Below the pieces are notes generated by a model, which worked only from the letters and a program-made list of their open reading frames with translations, had not been told where the DNA came from and did no database searches. The position numbers and the translations under genes were made by a program. From Clostridium sp. (GTDB lineage Bacteria > Bacillota > Clostridia > Clostridiales > Clostridiaceae), in contig NZ_JARHZJ010000014.1 in the NCBI RefSeq assembly GCF_029258205.1, positions 1-34,320 on the forward strand: a stretch of DNA of 34,320 bases, read 5' to 3'. Positions 26,986-34,320 of this stretch are shown here, piece after piece; the stretch's first letter is position 1, and each line of letters opens with the position of its first letter.

Positions 26986-28416
26986 TTACTTATTCTTTAT
27001 TACCTTAACCTTTTTATCATTTACTCCTATTAAATTTACTTTATTTTTTATATACTCATTAAGCAATTTAATATGTCTTTCTCCTATTACTTCACCCATT
27101 ATAAGCATAGGTACTCCTGGTGGATATGGAACTATATTTTCTGCTACTATTTTACCTAGAGCATCATTTATATTAATTCTTTCATATTCTAAATCCAAAA
27201 CTTCAAAAGGTTCTAATTTTTTCTCTGGTAAATCTGTTAAATAAAAATCTACTTCTTCATCTTTAAGACAATTTATGTCACAAGATTTTAAAGCATTTTT
27301 TAAAATTTTAAAATCTTCTTCAGTATTAAATGGTGACGGTATTAAAACAACATTTTTATTATCACTCATTTCACATTGTATATTTTCACTTCTTAAATAA
27401 TCTAATAGTTTATTACCATTTAAATTTTCATTTAAATTTATTACTATTCTACTATTATCTATCTTAATGTCATTTATCTTAATATTTTTTTCTAACCCAT
27501 TAATTAAAAATTCTTTATCTAATATTTTAAAATATGATAACTCTTTAATATCATTTTTAAAATCATCTATAATTTTAAATAAGTTATTATACGCCTCTTC
27601 ACCATGCTCTTCTAAAAAATTTCTTGCATAATCTAAACTCATCATAAACATATATGAAGGGCTAGTACTCATAAAGATATTTTTATAAAATTCTGTTTTA
27701 TCAATAAAATCTTCATCATTAACATGCATCCAAGCAGTCTGTGTTAAGCTTGGTAAAGTTTTATGAGCACTCATTATAACTATATCAGCATTTAATTCTT
27801 GTACACTTTTAGGCAATAACTTGTTAAATCCAAAATGTGCTCCATGAGCTGAATCTATTGCAACTTTTAAATTTGCTTCTCTTGCTATTTTTATAGTTTC
27901 GTCTATATTAACTCCTATACCATAGTAATTAGGATAAGTTAATATTATTCCTTTTAAATCTCCATTTAAACTTATTTGCTCTTTTAAATGATTTAAATTA
28001 ATTCCTACTGGCGCCTTTAATTTTGAATGGAATATATTGTTTATAAAAACTGGCTTTAACTTTCTCATTATTATTCCATTCATTATACTTTTGTGACAAT
28101 TTCTTTCTACTAAAACTTTATCTCCTTCTTTAAATAAAGAAAATATCATTATTAAATTTCCACAAGTGCTTCCATTAACTAAAAAATAACTTTTTTTACT
28201 TTCATATAAATTAGAAAGTTTATCCTCAGCTTCTTTAATTATTCCTTCTGGATGTTGTAAGTTATCTAATCCCTCAACTTCAGTTAAATCACCTCGTAAA
28301 AGTATTTCTTCAAATCCTTTAAAACCTCGTGCCATCTTATGACCTGGCATTGAAAAAGGTACTACTTCTTCTCTTAAGTACATTGATATCCCATTAATTA
28401 TAGGAATATTTTTCAA
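26986..28416 (-). CDS. Orn/Lys/Arg decarboxylase family protein (YaaO-like), TTG start
   Basis: A PLP-dependent fold-type I decarboxylase of 476 residues, the short form without the N-terminal response-regulator-like domain. The N-terminal block is FSMPGHKMARG (22-32). The PLP histidine stack and aspartate are in VERNCHKSIMNG and AIDSAHGAHFGF, and the lysine is in MSAHKTLPSLTQTAW. Substrate choice among arginine, lysine and ornithine cannot be read from sequence. It is the YaaO counterpart by position, between csfB and the kinase gene. The TTG at 28416 has AAGGAG upstream at suitable spacing and starts 17 bases after csfB ends. Confidence 0.93.
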   Translation of the reverse strand: MKNIPIINGISMYLREEVVPFSMPGHKMARGFKGFEEILLRGDLTEVEGLDNLQHPEGIIKEAEDKLSNLYESKKSYFLVNGSTCGNLIMIFSLFKEGDKVLVERNCHKSIMNGIIMRKLKPVFINNIFHSKLKAPVGINLNHLKEQISLNGDLKGIILTYPNYYGIGVNIDETIKIAREANLKVAIDSAHGAHFGFNKLLPKSVQELNADIVIMSAHKTLPSLTQTAWMHVNDEDFIDKTEFYKNIFMSTSPSYMFMMSLDYARNFLEEHGEEAYNNLFKIIDDFKNDIKELSYFKILDKEFLINGLEKNIKINDIKIDNSRIVINLNENLNGNKLLDYLRSENIQCEMSDNKNVVLIPSPFNTEEDFKILKNALKSCDINCLKDEEVDFYLTDLPEKKLEPFEVLDLEYERININDALGKIVAENIVPYPPGVPMLIMGEVIGERHIKLLNEYIKNKVNLIGVNDKKVKVIKNK

Positions 28417-28433
28417 AGTTATCCACTCCTTTG

Positions 28434-28610
28434 TTATCCTAATTTTTTCTTATAAACTTCTTCTTTTAATCTATTTTTATAAAACTCATAAAATTCACTA
28501 TTAACATCACAACTTATAGCTTTTTTCTCACATTCTGTGCATATTAATTTTCCTCTTATCATTATACCATGACCTTCTTTTCCACAAATTATACAAATTG
28601 ACTTATTCAT
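28434..28610 (-). CDS. csfB: Anti-sigma-G factor Gin (CsfB)
   Basis: A 58-residue zinc-ribbon-like protein. CsfB/Gin is made in the forespore and holds sigma-G (and sigma-E) in check until engulfment is complete. Two cysteine pairs are present: CIICGKEGHGI and ICTECEKKAI, followed by a helical tail FYEFYKNRL. This agrees with Bacillus CsfB, which has CVICD... and ICLDCERKVI at the same spacing. The frame opens at a GTG at 28619, but AAGGAGTGTTATCT fixes the ATG at 28610. It lies upstream of the yaaO-like gene, as csfB does in Bacillus, where xpaC and yaaN intervene. A forespore-type promoter lies upstream. Confidence 0.88.
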   Translation of the reverse strand: MNKSICIICGKEGHGIMIRGKLICTECEKKAISCDVNSEFYEFYKNRLKEEVYKKKLG

Positions 28611-28643
28611 AGATAACACTCCTTAAATTCACTTTTTTCCTAT

Positions 28644-28672
28644 AATTTTTACCACATAATATTTTTCTATAC
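28644..28672 (-). promoter_or_regulatory. Candidate sigma-F-type promoter of csfB
   Basis: On the minus strand GTATA (28672-28668), a 14-base spacer and GGTAAAAATT (28653-28644) resemble the sigma-F pattern (GYATA, about 15 bases, GG then an A-rich box). csfB is known to be transcribed by sigma-F in B. subtilis. The elements are close to, but not exactly, the consensus. Confidence 0.5.
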
Positions 28673-28769
28673 ATAATATAGTAAGGAAAAATATTTAAGT
28701 AAATAAAAAATTAATAATTTTTCTATTGTAGCACAAACTAATCCTATAAATATTTAGGAGGTTTTTTCA

Positions 28770-29939
28770 ATGAGACAGGAAGTTATTTCTTATTTATCTA
28801 CAGAAAAAGAAGCTCTATTTAATCTTTGTAAATTTCTGCATGATAATCCTGAAGAAAGTTATAAAGAATATGATGCTTGCAAATATATATGTAATTTCCT
28901 AAGAGATAGAGATTTTGAAGTAATAGAAAATTTTTTAGATTTAGATACTGCTTTCTATGCTAAAAAAGGAAATGGATACCCTAAAATATGCTTTTTATGC
29001 GAATATGATGCTATTAAATCTAAAGGAGGACATATAACAGGTCATAATCTTCTTACTACTATATCAGTTACAAGCGCCTTAGGCTTAAGCAAGGTAATTG
29101 AGAAGTCTTGTGGAACAGTAATATTAATAGGATGTCCTGGAGAGTATTTAGGTGGAACTAAGTCTACTTTTGTTAGACAAGGTATTTTTGATGATATAGA
29201 TGTGGTACTAACAGTTCACCCAGATATAGTAACCTCTGAAAGTGGTACTTCAAAGGCAATTATACCACTAAAAGTAACTTTTAAAGGAAATGACGGATTA
29301 AGCTTTTTAGATTTTGATAGTTTCACTTCATTAGATGGTACTATGTTAACTTTCAATGTTATAAACTCTTTGTCTAAAGGATTCAGTAAGAAAGCTAATA
29401 TACACACTATTTTATCTCAAGGCGGTGTTACTCCTCTTCTAAGGCCTACTAAATCAGAAGGAAAACTATATATAAGATCAGAAAGTACAAAAACTGCAAA
29501 ATGTATAGAAAATAAGATAAGAAACATTGTTACTTGTATTTCTGACACAATGAACTTAGAAAGTTGTGTTGAACTTTATGAACCACCTAATGAAGAACTC
29601 TTATCTAATCAAACATTAAATAGACTATATAGTCATAATTTAAAAGAAAACGGAATAATAAACATAGGAAAACCAAGAGATATAGATGCTGGTCTTTCAT
29701 TAGGAACTGTAAGTCATAAGGTTCCTTGTATTCATCCTTATATAAACATAGTTGATAATGTAAATATTGATTATGGAACTAAAGAATTTGCAGATGCAAC
29801 AATATCATCATTTGCTCAAGAACAATCACTTAAAGCTTCTTATGCTCTTATTTCAACAGCCTTAGATCTCATAGAAAGTAATTTTCTACTTTCAGAGGTT
29901 AAAGAAACCTTCAATATGTCTAAAGAAAATTTATATTAA
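28770..29939 (+). CDS. M20-family peptidase/amidohydrolase, divergent metal site
   Basis: A 389-residue protein of the M20 amidohydrolase/dipeptidase family, nearest the ACY1L2/AbgB type. The first metal motif is CEYDAIKSKGGHITGHN (about 78-94), where family members usually have CEYDALPxxGHACGHN. The catalytic pair is normally Glu-Glu in GxPxEE; here it reads GCPGEYLGG (about 121-129), so the second glutamate, a zinc ligand, is tyrosine. VHPD follows at about 150. The dimerisation domain and the C-terminal part look intact. Activity is therefore uncertain. AGGAGGTTTTTTCA precedes the ATG. It is monocistronic, divergent from csfB and ended by a strong terminator. Confidence 0.85.
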   Translation: MRQEVISYLSTEKEALFNLCKFLHDNPEESYKEYDACKYICNFLRDRDFEVIENFLDLDTAFYAKKGNGYPKICFLCEYDAIKSKGGHITGHNLLTTISVTSALGLSKVIEKSCGTVILIGCPGEYLGGTKSTFVRQGIFDDIDVVLTVHPDIVTSESGTSKAIIPLKVTFKGNDGLSFLDFDSFTSLDGTMLTFNVINSLSKGFSKKANIHTILSQGGVTPLLRPTKSEGKLYIRSESTKTAKCIENKIRNIVTCISDTMNLESCVELYEPPNEELLSNQTLNRLYSHNLKENGIINIGKPRDIDAGLSLGTVSHKVPCIHPYINIVDNVNIDYGTKEFADATISSFAQEQSLKASYALISTALDLIESNFLLSEVKETFNMSKENLY

Positions 29940-29967
29940 AAAGAGAGTCTTAAGACTCTCTTTTTCT
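29938..29967. terminator. Bidirectional terminator
   Basis: AGAGAGTCTTAAGACTCTCT is a perfect 20-base palindrome with A-runs before it and T-runs after it, placed between two convergent genes (28770 plus and 29967 minus). It should work for both strands. Confidence 0.9.
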
Positions 29968-30464
29968 TAGATAACTAAGTTCTTTTCTAATTTATCAACA
30001 AGTATTTTACTTGGTTTAAAATAAAATTTATTATATCTATCACCATTTTTATATATACAACAATAATGATCTGTTCTATCTAATAAACTACACACATATT
30101 TCTTGCAAGAAGAAGTTTTAAACTCCTTTGATTCTTTAGAATAATCTTTACCTAAATACACAATATTATTTAACTTTATGTTTTCTAAAGTTGATTGTTT
30201 ATTAGCTTTTACCTTATGAATCATTAATTGATTAGCTACTATGGAATATTTGTAACTTGTCTTACATTTTCTATACTCTCTAAAAAATATAACTAATGTT
30301 AAAACTAGAAATATTGGATCTGTTATTGTCGCTGCATTAAAAAACTCAAATTTAAAACTACTAAAAAAATTAGATAAACTTATAGCTATACTCATAAAAA
30401 CTATACTAATTACAATAGCTACATCTCTTCTTTTTTTGACTACTTCTTTATGCATAGTGCCCAT
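29967..30464 (-). CDS. Membrane protein with two helices and a cytoplasmic domain, unknown function
   Basis: I do not recognise a specific family. The 165-residue product starts MGTMHKEVVKKRRDVAIVIS and has two hydrophobic segments (about 14-31 and 42-60). A soluble part follows, with alternating hydrophobic residues (YSIVANQLMIHKV, LNNIVYLG) that suggest beta strands, as in bacterial PH-like domains fused to membrane helices. Cysteines occur at SSCKKYVCSLL and YCCIYK. GGGGGATTTTTAA precedes the ATG. It is monocistronic and shares its terminator with the M20 gene. No context hints at its role. Confidence 0.8.
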   Translation of the reverse strand: MGTMHKEVVKKRRDVAIVISIVFMSIAISLSNFFSSFKFEFFNAATITDPIFLVLTLVIFFREYRKCKTSYKYSIVANQLMIHKVKANKQSTLENIKLNNIVYLGKDYSKESKEFKTSSCKKYVCSLLDRTDHYCCIYKNGDRYNKFYFKPSKILVDKLEKNLVI

Positions 30465-30739
30465 TTAAAAATCCCCCGACTTTTATATTTAATAAACAAA
30501 TCACATTATACTAACTTTTAAAAATTAATTCTACCTATATAAGTATAAAATTTTATTGATTTCAATCTTAATTGCTCATATTTAAAGCTTATAGTGATTG
30601 TGTTGCTTGTATCTCTCTTTTTCTATCACTTTCTTTATTATATATAAGCTAATTATAAAAATTATCTTGATTTTATTTGAAATAACTTGTTTAATGATAA
30701 TTGAAACAAAATATAACTTAATTCTTTGGGAGGGATAAA

Positions 30740-31684
30740 ATGATTCAGATATATAAATCTTTAAGTGAAAATGATGGGACTTTAAAGAAAATTGCTTCCC
30801 TTGAACCAGGTTGTTGGGTTAATATAATAGCGCCTTCTCAGGAAGAGTTACTTCTTATTTCTAAAAAAACAGGAGTTCCTTTAGAATTTTTAAGAGCACC
30901 TTTAGATGATGAAGAAACTTCTCGTATAGAAATTGAAGGAGATTTTATATTAATAATAGTCGATATTCCTTTTACAGAAATGGAGGATAACTCCTTAACA
31001 TATGATACCTATCCATTAGCAATAATTCATACAAAAAATGAATTAATTACTATATGCTTAAAAAATAGTAAGGTATTAACCGACTTCTCTTCAAACAAAG
31101 TTCGTAATTTTTACTCATTTAAAAAATCAAGATTTATTTTACAAATTCTAAACAGAGTTTCTACATATTACCTTCTATACTTAAGACAGATAGATAAGAA
31201 AAGTATTATGATAGAAAAACGTCTTCATAAATCAATGAAGAATAGAGAGTTAGTACAGTTGCACTCATTAAGCAAATCCTTAGTATATTTCTCAACATCT
31301 TTAAAATCTAATGAAATCACATTAGAAAAGATGTTAAAACTTGATGTTATCCAAAAATATGAAGAAGATAAAGATGTTTTAGAAGATGTAATAATAGAGA
31401 ATAAACAAGCTATTGAGATGACTGATATTTACAGTAACATTCTAGGTAGCACAATGGACTTCTTTGCTTCTGTTATTTCTAATAACCTAAACATAGTGAT
31501 GAAAGTCTTAGCTTCAGTTACAATACTTATGTCTATCCTTACAGTTATCTCTGGTATATACGGAATGAACTTTGACTATTTACCACTATTACACCATCCA
31601 TATGGTTTCCATATAATAATGACTTTATCTGTAATACTTTGTGGTATAATAGCATTTATATTATATAAAAAAGATATGTTTTAA
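30740..31684 (+). CDS. corA: CorA-family magnesium/divalent cation transporter
   Basis: A 314-residue member of the CorA family, which forms pentameric channels for Mg2+ (or Co2+/Ni2+). The cytoplasmic N-domain takes about 245 residues and has a long helical coiled stretch. Two membrane helices lie at the C-terminus with the selectivity motif GMN (YGMNFDYLPLLHHPYGF, about 275-291) between them. It ends with the basic tail ILYKKDMF. GGGAGGGATAAA precedes the ATG. It is probably monocistronic, with a terminator that overlaps the leader of the next gene. The exact ion cannot be told from sequence. Confidence 0.94.
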   Translation: MIQIYKSLSENDGTLKKIASLEPGCWVNIIAPSQEELLLISKKTGVPLEFLRAPLDDEETSRIEIEGDFILIIVDIPFTEMEDNSLTYDTYPLAIIHTKNELITICLKNSKVLTDFSSNKVRNFYSFKKSRFILQILNRVSTYYLLYLRQIDKKSIMIEKRLHKSMKNRELVQLHSLSKSLVYFSTSLKSNEITLEKMLKLDVIQKYEEDKDVLEDVIIENKQAIEMTDIYSNILGSTMDFFASVISNNLNIVMKVLASVTILMSILTVISGIYGMNFDYLPLLHHPYGFHIIMTLSVILCGIIAFILYKKDMF

Positions 31685-31737
31685 ATTTATCTGTAACCAT
31701 AAAAATATTTTTGCATATAATTAACTAAAAGATTATT

Positions 31738-31767
31738 GAGAGCAATTTATGCTCTCTATTTTTTTAG
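31738..31767 (+). terminator. Terminator after corA
   Basis: GAGAGCA pairs with TGCTCTC around a five-base loop, followed by TATTTTTTT. The U-tract runs straight into the AGGAGG of the next gene (31766-31771), so readthrough would join corA to it. Confidence 0.82.
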
Positions 31768-31775
31768 GAGGTTTT

Positions 31776-32657
31776 ATGTCTAAATTTCAAAAGTTAAAAA
31801 CTGGTGATACTATAGGTGTTGTTTCCCCTGCCAGTGGAGATAGCACTGATGTAATAAACTATAATATATCTTCATTTAAAAATCTAGGATTTAAAATTAA
31901 AGAAGGAAAATATTTAAGGAAAAAAAATGATTATCTAGCTGCCTCTGATCAAGAAAGAGCTGAAGATTTAATGGAAATGTTTAAAGATAAAGAAGTTAAA
32001 GCAATAATAGCTTATAGAGGTGGTTATGGATGTATAAGAATGTTGCCATATTTAGATATTGGAGTAATAAAAAAAAATCATAAAATTTTATGCGGTTATA
32101 GTGACTTAACAGTTCTTTTAAATTACTTATCTCAAAAGACAGGATTAATAACATTTCATGGCCCTATGATAAATTCAAAAATTGGTTCAGATCTAAGAAC
32201 TCAAAATAGCTTCTTGTCAATACTTACCGATGAAAGAAATTTAATTAACATATCTACAAAAAATTTAAATGTGGAAAATAAGGAGCTTTTTAGAGGTATT
32301 CTTTGTGGTGGAAACCTAACTATGATATGTAGCACTTTAGGGACTCCTTATGAAATAAATACTAGAAATAAAATTCTCATGATTGAAGATATAAATGAAG
32401 AGAATTATGTCATAGATAGATTATTAATACAATTAAAATTTTCAGGTAAACTAGATTCTTGTAAAGCTTTCTTAATAGGCCATTTTACACCATATAACCC
32501 TAAAACAATTAATACTATCCTTTCCATACTATTACCATATAAAAAACCAATTATATATAATATTCCTTTTGGTCATGACTATCCTAATATAACTTTACCA
32601 ATAGGATCATCCATACTTTTTGATCCAACTAAAGATAAACTAATAATAAAATATTAA
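31776..32657 (+). CDS. LD-carboxypeptidase (peptidase S66 family)
   Basis: A 293-residue serine peptidase of the LdcA/MccF family. LdcA removes the terminal D-Ala from murein tetrapeptides in cell wall recycling; MccF relatives cleave microcin C. The nucleophile Ser109 is in LCGYSDLT. The acid and base of the triad are probably the glutamate of MIEDINEE (about 202) and the histidine of LIGHFTP (about 239). AYRGGYGCIRMLP (80-92) is a family motif. A longer frame opens at 31749, but AGGAGGTTTT fixes the ATG at 31776. There is no signal peptide, so it should act in the cytosol on recycled peptides. Confidence 0.92.
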   Translation: MSKFQKLKTGDTIGVVSPASGDSTDVINYNISSFKNLGFKIKEGKYLRKKNDYLAASDQERAEDLMEMFKDKEVKAIIAYRGGYGCIRMLPYLDIGVIKKNHKILCGYSDLTVLLNYLSQKTGLITFHGPMINSKIGSDLRTQNSFLSILTDERNLINISTKNLNVENKELFRGILCGGNLTMICSTLGTPYEINTRNKILMIEDINEENYVIDRLLIQLKFSGKLDSCKAFLIGHFTPYNPKTINTILSILLPYKKPIIYNIPFGHDYPNITLPIGSSILFDPTKDKLIIKY

Positions 32658-32734
32658 ATAAATTTAAAAAGGAGTTATATCAAAATATAATAAAAAAACT
32701 TATTTTGATACATGCATCTTTTAATATTTAATGA

Positions 32735-32771
32735 AAAAAGTGGATTTATAAAACATAAATCCACTTTTTCT
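32735..32771 (+). terminator. Terminator after the LD-carboxypeptidase gene
   Basis: AAAAAGTGGATTTAT pairs perfectly with ATAAATCCACTTTTT around a five-base loop, with A and T runs on both sides, so it could act in both directions. Confidence 0.88.
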
Positions 32772-32821
32772 TAGTGTTTGGAATAAAATTTAGTGTGTAT
32801 ATGTAAATTTCTGCAAAGCAA

Positions 32822-32848
32822 AAACCTCAGTAAATTTACTGAGGTTTT
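32822..32848 (-). terminator. Terminator after tRNA-Cys
   Basis: AAACCTCAGTAAATTTACTGAGGTTT is a perfect inverted repeat directly after the tRNA-Cys 3' end on the minus strand, followed there by TTTTTGC. Confidence 0.85.
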
Positions 32849-32851
32849 TTA

Positions 32852-32926
<75 letters not shown>

Positions 32927-32929
32927 ACA

Positions 32930-33005
<76 letters not shown>

Positions 33006-33041
33006 TTACCACTAAAGAGCATTTGCTCTTCACAAGTATTA

Positions 33042-33070
33042 ATTATATACATATATATCTAATCTGTCAA
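33042..33070 (-). promoter_or_regulatory. Promoter of the tRNA-Phe/tRNA-Cys unit
   Basis: The minus strand has perfect TTGACA (33070-33065), a 17-base spacer and perfect TATAAT (33047-33042). The short leader contains the inverted repeat AAGAGCAAATGCTCTT (33016-33031), just before tRNA-Phe, which may aid 5' processing. Confidence 0.88.
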
Positions 33071-33392
33071 TATATTTTATTAAAAATTTTATTATTTTTT
33101 TATAAAAATATATTTCTTAGATTAATATATAGTAAAAAATACATTATGAAGTGGTTAAAATCTCCTTTTTCTAATCATATTAGTAATTTAACTTAATAAT
33201 ATGATTTTTATATGATAAATACTAGCTCATTAAAGTAATTAATAAATTCACTATCTTTCAAGTATAATCTACTGTTTATCAATTTAATTTATAACTATAA
33301 TTCAATATTTTAATTTCAACTACACTATATTATATTCTTATAAATCAAAATTGTTCCTTAATTCAACTTATTTTTATTAGAAAATTTTTAAA
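33071..33392. other. A+T-rich gene-free region
   Basis: This stretch lies between the tRNA promoter and the DnaA-box-like cluster. It is extremely A+T-rich. I see no frame with a ribosome binding site, no RNA gene and no strong hairpin. Confidence 0.5.
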
Positions 33393-33613
33393 TTATACAC
33401 AAGCAAAAGAAGAAAGAATTTATCAACAAGAATTTATAAGATTGATAATATTACAAATAATACAGACATCATAAAAAAGTATTAAAGATACTAAAACTCA
33501 AAAAATATTATTGCTATAGGACAAGCATTACAACTCAAAAGTTATCCACAAAAATATTTTATATTTTCATTTTATAAATTCTGTGGATAATTTTCAAAAC
33601 AAAAATATCCACA
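33393..33613. other. Cluster of DnaA-box-like sites
   Basis: Two perfect DnaA boxes occur as TTATCCACA (33542-33550) and its reverse complement TGTGGATAA (33582-33590). Three more differ by one base: TTATACACA (33393-33401), TTATCAACA (33420-33428) and ATATCCACA (33605-33613). All lie in about 220 A+T-rich bases downstream of the rRNA operon. No dnaA or dnaN gene is in the window. Confidence 0.6.
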
Positions 33614-33669
33614 GAAAAATCTAATTTTAAAAATCAAATCTTTCATGTGAATATTTTAAAATTACAAAA

Positions 33670-33701
33670 TAAAAAAAGCTTGAATTAAAATTCAAGCTTT
33701 A
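33670..33701 (-). terminator. Terminator of the rRNA operon
   Basis: On the minus strand AAAGCTTGAAT pairs with ATTCAAGCTTT around a short loop, followed by TTTTATT, five bases after the last 5S gene. Confidence 0.9.
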
Positions 33702-33705
33702 TCTT

Positions 33706-33823
33706 ACCTAGCGACCATCTACTCTCCCACACAGTCTCCCGTGCAGTACCATCGACCGTTAAAGGCTTAACCGTCGTGTTCGGAATGGAAACGGGTGTTA
33801 CCCTTAAACGCATCATCACTAGA
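33706..33823 (-). rRNA. rrf: 5S ribosomal RNA, distal copy
   Basis: The minus strand begins TCTAGTGATGATGCG, contains the conserved core CCATTCCGAACACGACGGTTAAG and ends GGTCGCTAGGT. The length is about 118 bases. It starts two bases after tRNA-Asn. It differs from the proximal copy at about a dozen positions, mostly in paired regions. Confidence 0.93.
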
Positions 33824-33825
33824 TT

Positions 33826-33900
33826 TGGCTCCTCGAAGAGGACTCGAACCTCCAGCCTATCGGTTAACAGCCGAGTGCTCCACCATTGAGCTATCGAGGA
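33826..33900 (-). tRNA. tRNA-Asn (anticodon GTT)
   Basis: The minus strand gives TCCTCGA...TCGAGGA with discriminator G and encoded CCA. The anticodon loop CTGTTAA carries GTT, and the T-loop is TTCGAGT. It sits between two 5S genes, seven bases after the proximal copy and two before the distal one. Confidence 0.96.
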
Positions 33901-33907
33901 ATATTTA

Positions 33908-34025
33908 ACCTGGCGACCACCTACTCTCCCACACAGTCTCCCGTGCAGTACCATCGGCTTCTAAAGGCTTAACCGTCGTGTTCGGAATGGAAACGGGTGT
34001 TACCCTAAAGAACATCATCACCAGA
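33908..34025 (-). rRNA. rrf: 5S ribosomal RNA, proximal copy
   Basis: The minus strand begins TCTGGTGATGATG and ends GGTCGCCAGGT, about 118 bases, with the same conserved core as the distal copy. It follows the 23S gene by about 50 bases. Confidence 0.95.
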
Positions 34026-34076
34026 TGATTAGAAAGATTATTCTTTCAAAATTGCACATAATTAATACTATATTTT

Positions 34077-34320
34077 GGTCAAGCCCTCGATCTATTAGTA
34101 TCGGTCAGCTGAACATGTTACCATGCTTACACCCCCGACCTATCAACCTTGTGTTCTTCAAGGGATCTTACTAGCTTATGCTATGGGAAATCTCATCTTG
34201 AGGTTGGCTTCACGCTTAGATGCTTTCAGCGTTTATCCATTCCCGACTTAGCTACCCAGCTGTGCTCCTGGCGGAACAACTGGTACACCAGAGGTCAGTC
34301 CATCCCGGTCCTCTCGTACT
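34077..34320 (-). rRNA. rrl: 23S ribosomal RNA, 3' end only
   Basis: The last 244 or so bases of 23S rRNA on the minus strand, truncated by the window edge. The 3' end has the typical GATACTAATAGATCGAGGG followed by CTTGACCA. The conserved stretch GAGGACCGGGATGGAC appears near the right edge. Confidence 0.95.

Noticed and set aside
33393..33613. The chromosomal origin oriC itself
   Set aside because: DnaA boxes are present, but dnaA, dnaN, rpmH and gyr genes are not in the window, so I only call a box cluster.
33685..33954. Minus-strand open frame of 89 codons
   Set aside because: It lies across the 5S and tRNA-Asn genes, which explain the sequence fully.

Overview
The window looks like chromosome from a low-GC anaerobic Firmicute, very probably Clostridium perfringens or a close relative. 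The reasons are strong A+T bias, AGGAGG-type ribosome binding sites, frequent TTG and GTG starts, a clostridial 2[4Fe-4S] ferredoxin, ThyX, a GapN, and a gene order that is a rearranged form of the Bacillus subtilis ctsR-to-sigH and csfB-to-ricT blocks. Species assignment is an inference from protein resemblance. Most genes, including the rRNA operon, are on the minus strand, which fits an origin of replication lying to the right. I see no prophage, transposase or CRISPR array.

Positions 1-12408 (minus strand): the start of tuf with an upstream tRNA-Thr, then sigH, rae1 (yacP), rlmB, thyX, mrnC, cysS, proS behind a proline T-box, ispD, a YacL-type PIN/TRAM membrane protein, disA and radA. A plus-strand gene of unknown function (9528) sits between yacL and disA. 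Relative to B. subtilis, proS takes the place of gltX/cysE, thyX is inserted, and ispF is missing.

Positions 12500-17630: an insertion relative to the Bacillus order, placed between radA and clpC. It holds nagR-nagB (GntR regulator with a dre-type operator on its own promoter), an unannotated 54-codon gene, a CPWC glutaredoxin, and a trxB / glutaredoxin-like / gapN operon. GapN makes NADPH and the reductase probably uses it, so this is a coherent thiol-redox unit. Its promoter carries a palindrome resembling CsoR/CstR-family operators.

Positions 17829-22333: the ctsR-mcsA-mcsB-clpC heat-shock operon with a CtsR operator. Its McsB has lost most residues known to be needed for arginine kinase activity. 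Positions 22546-25836: a metallo-beta-lactamase-fold protein, ferredoxin, ricT, holB and the cyclic-di-AMP receptor darA. DisA, which makes that ligand, is in the same window. Positions 25992-28610: a small membrane protein, a guanylate-kinase-like protein in the slot that tmk occupies in Bacillus, a YaaO-type decarboxylase and csfB (gin), the last with a forespore-type promoter.

Positions 28770-34320: a degenerate M20 peptidase, an unknown two-helix membrane protein, CorA, an LD-carboxypeptidase, tRNA-Cys and tRNA-Phe, a gene-free stretch of about 700 bases with DnaA-box-like sites, and the 3' end of an rRNA operon arranged 23S - 5S - tRNA-Asn - 5S. The two 5S copies differ at positions that appear to co-vary. 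Several starts given here are shorter than the longest open frame because a strong Shine-Dalgarno sequence lies inside the longer frame (proS, ispD, yacL, radA, mcsA, ctsR, ferredoxin, csfB, LD-carboxypeptidase).
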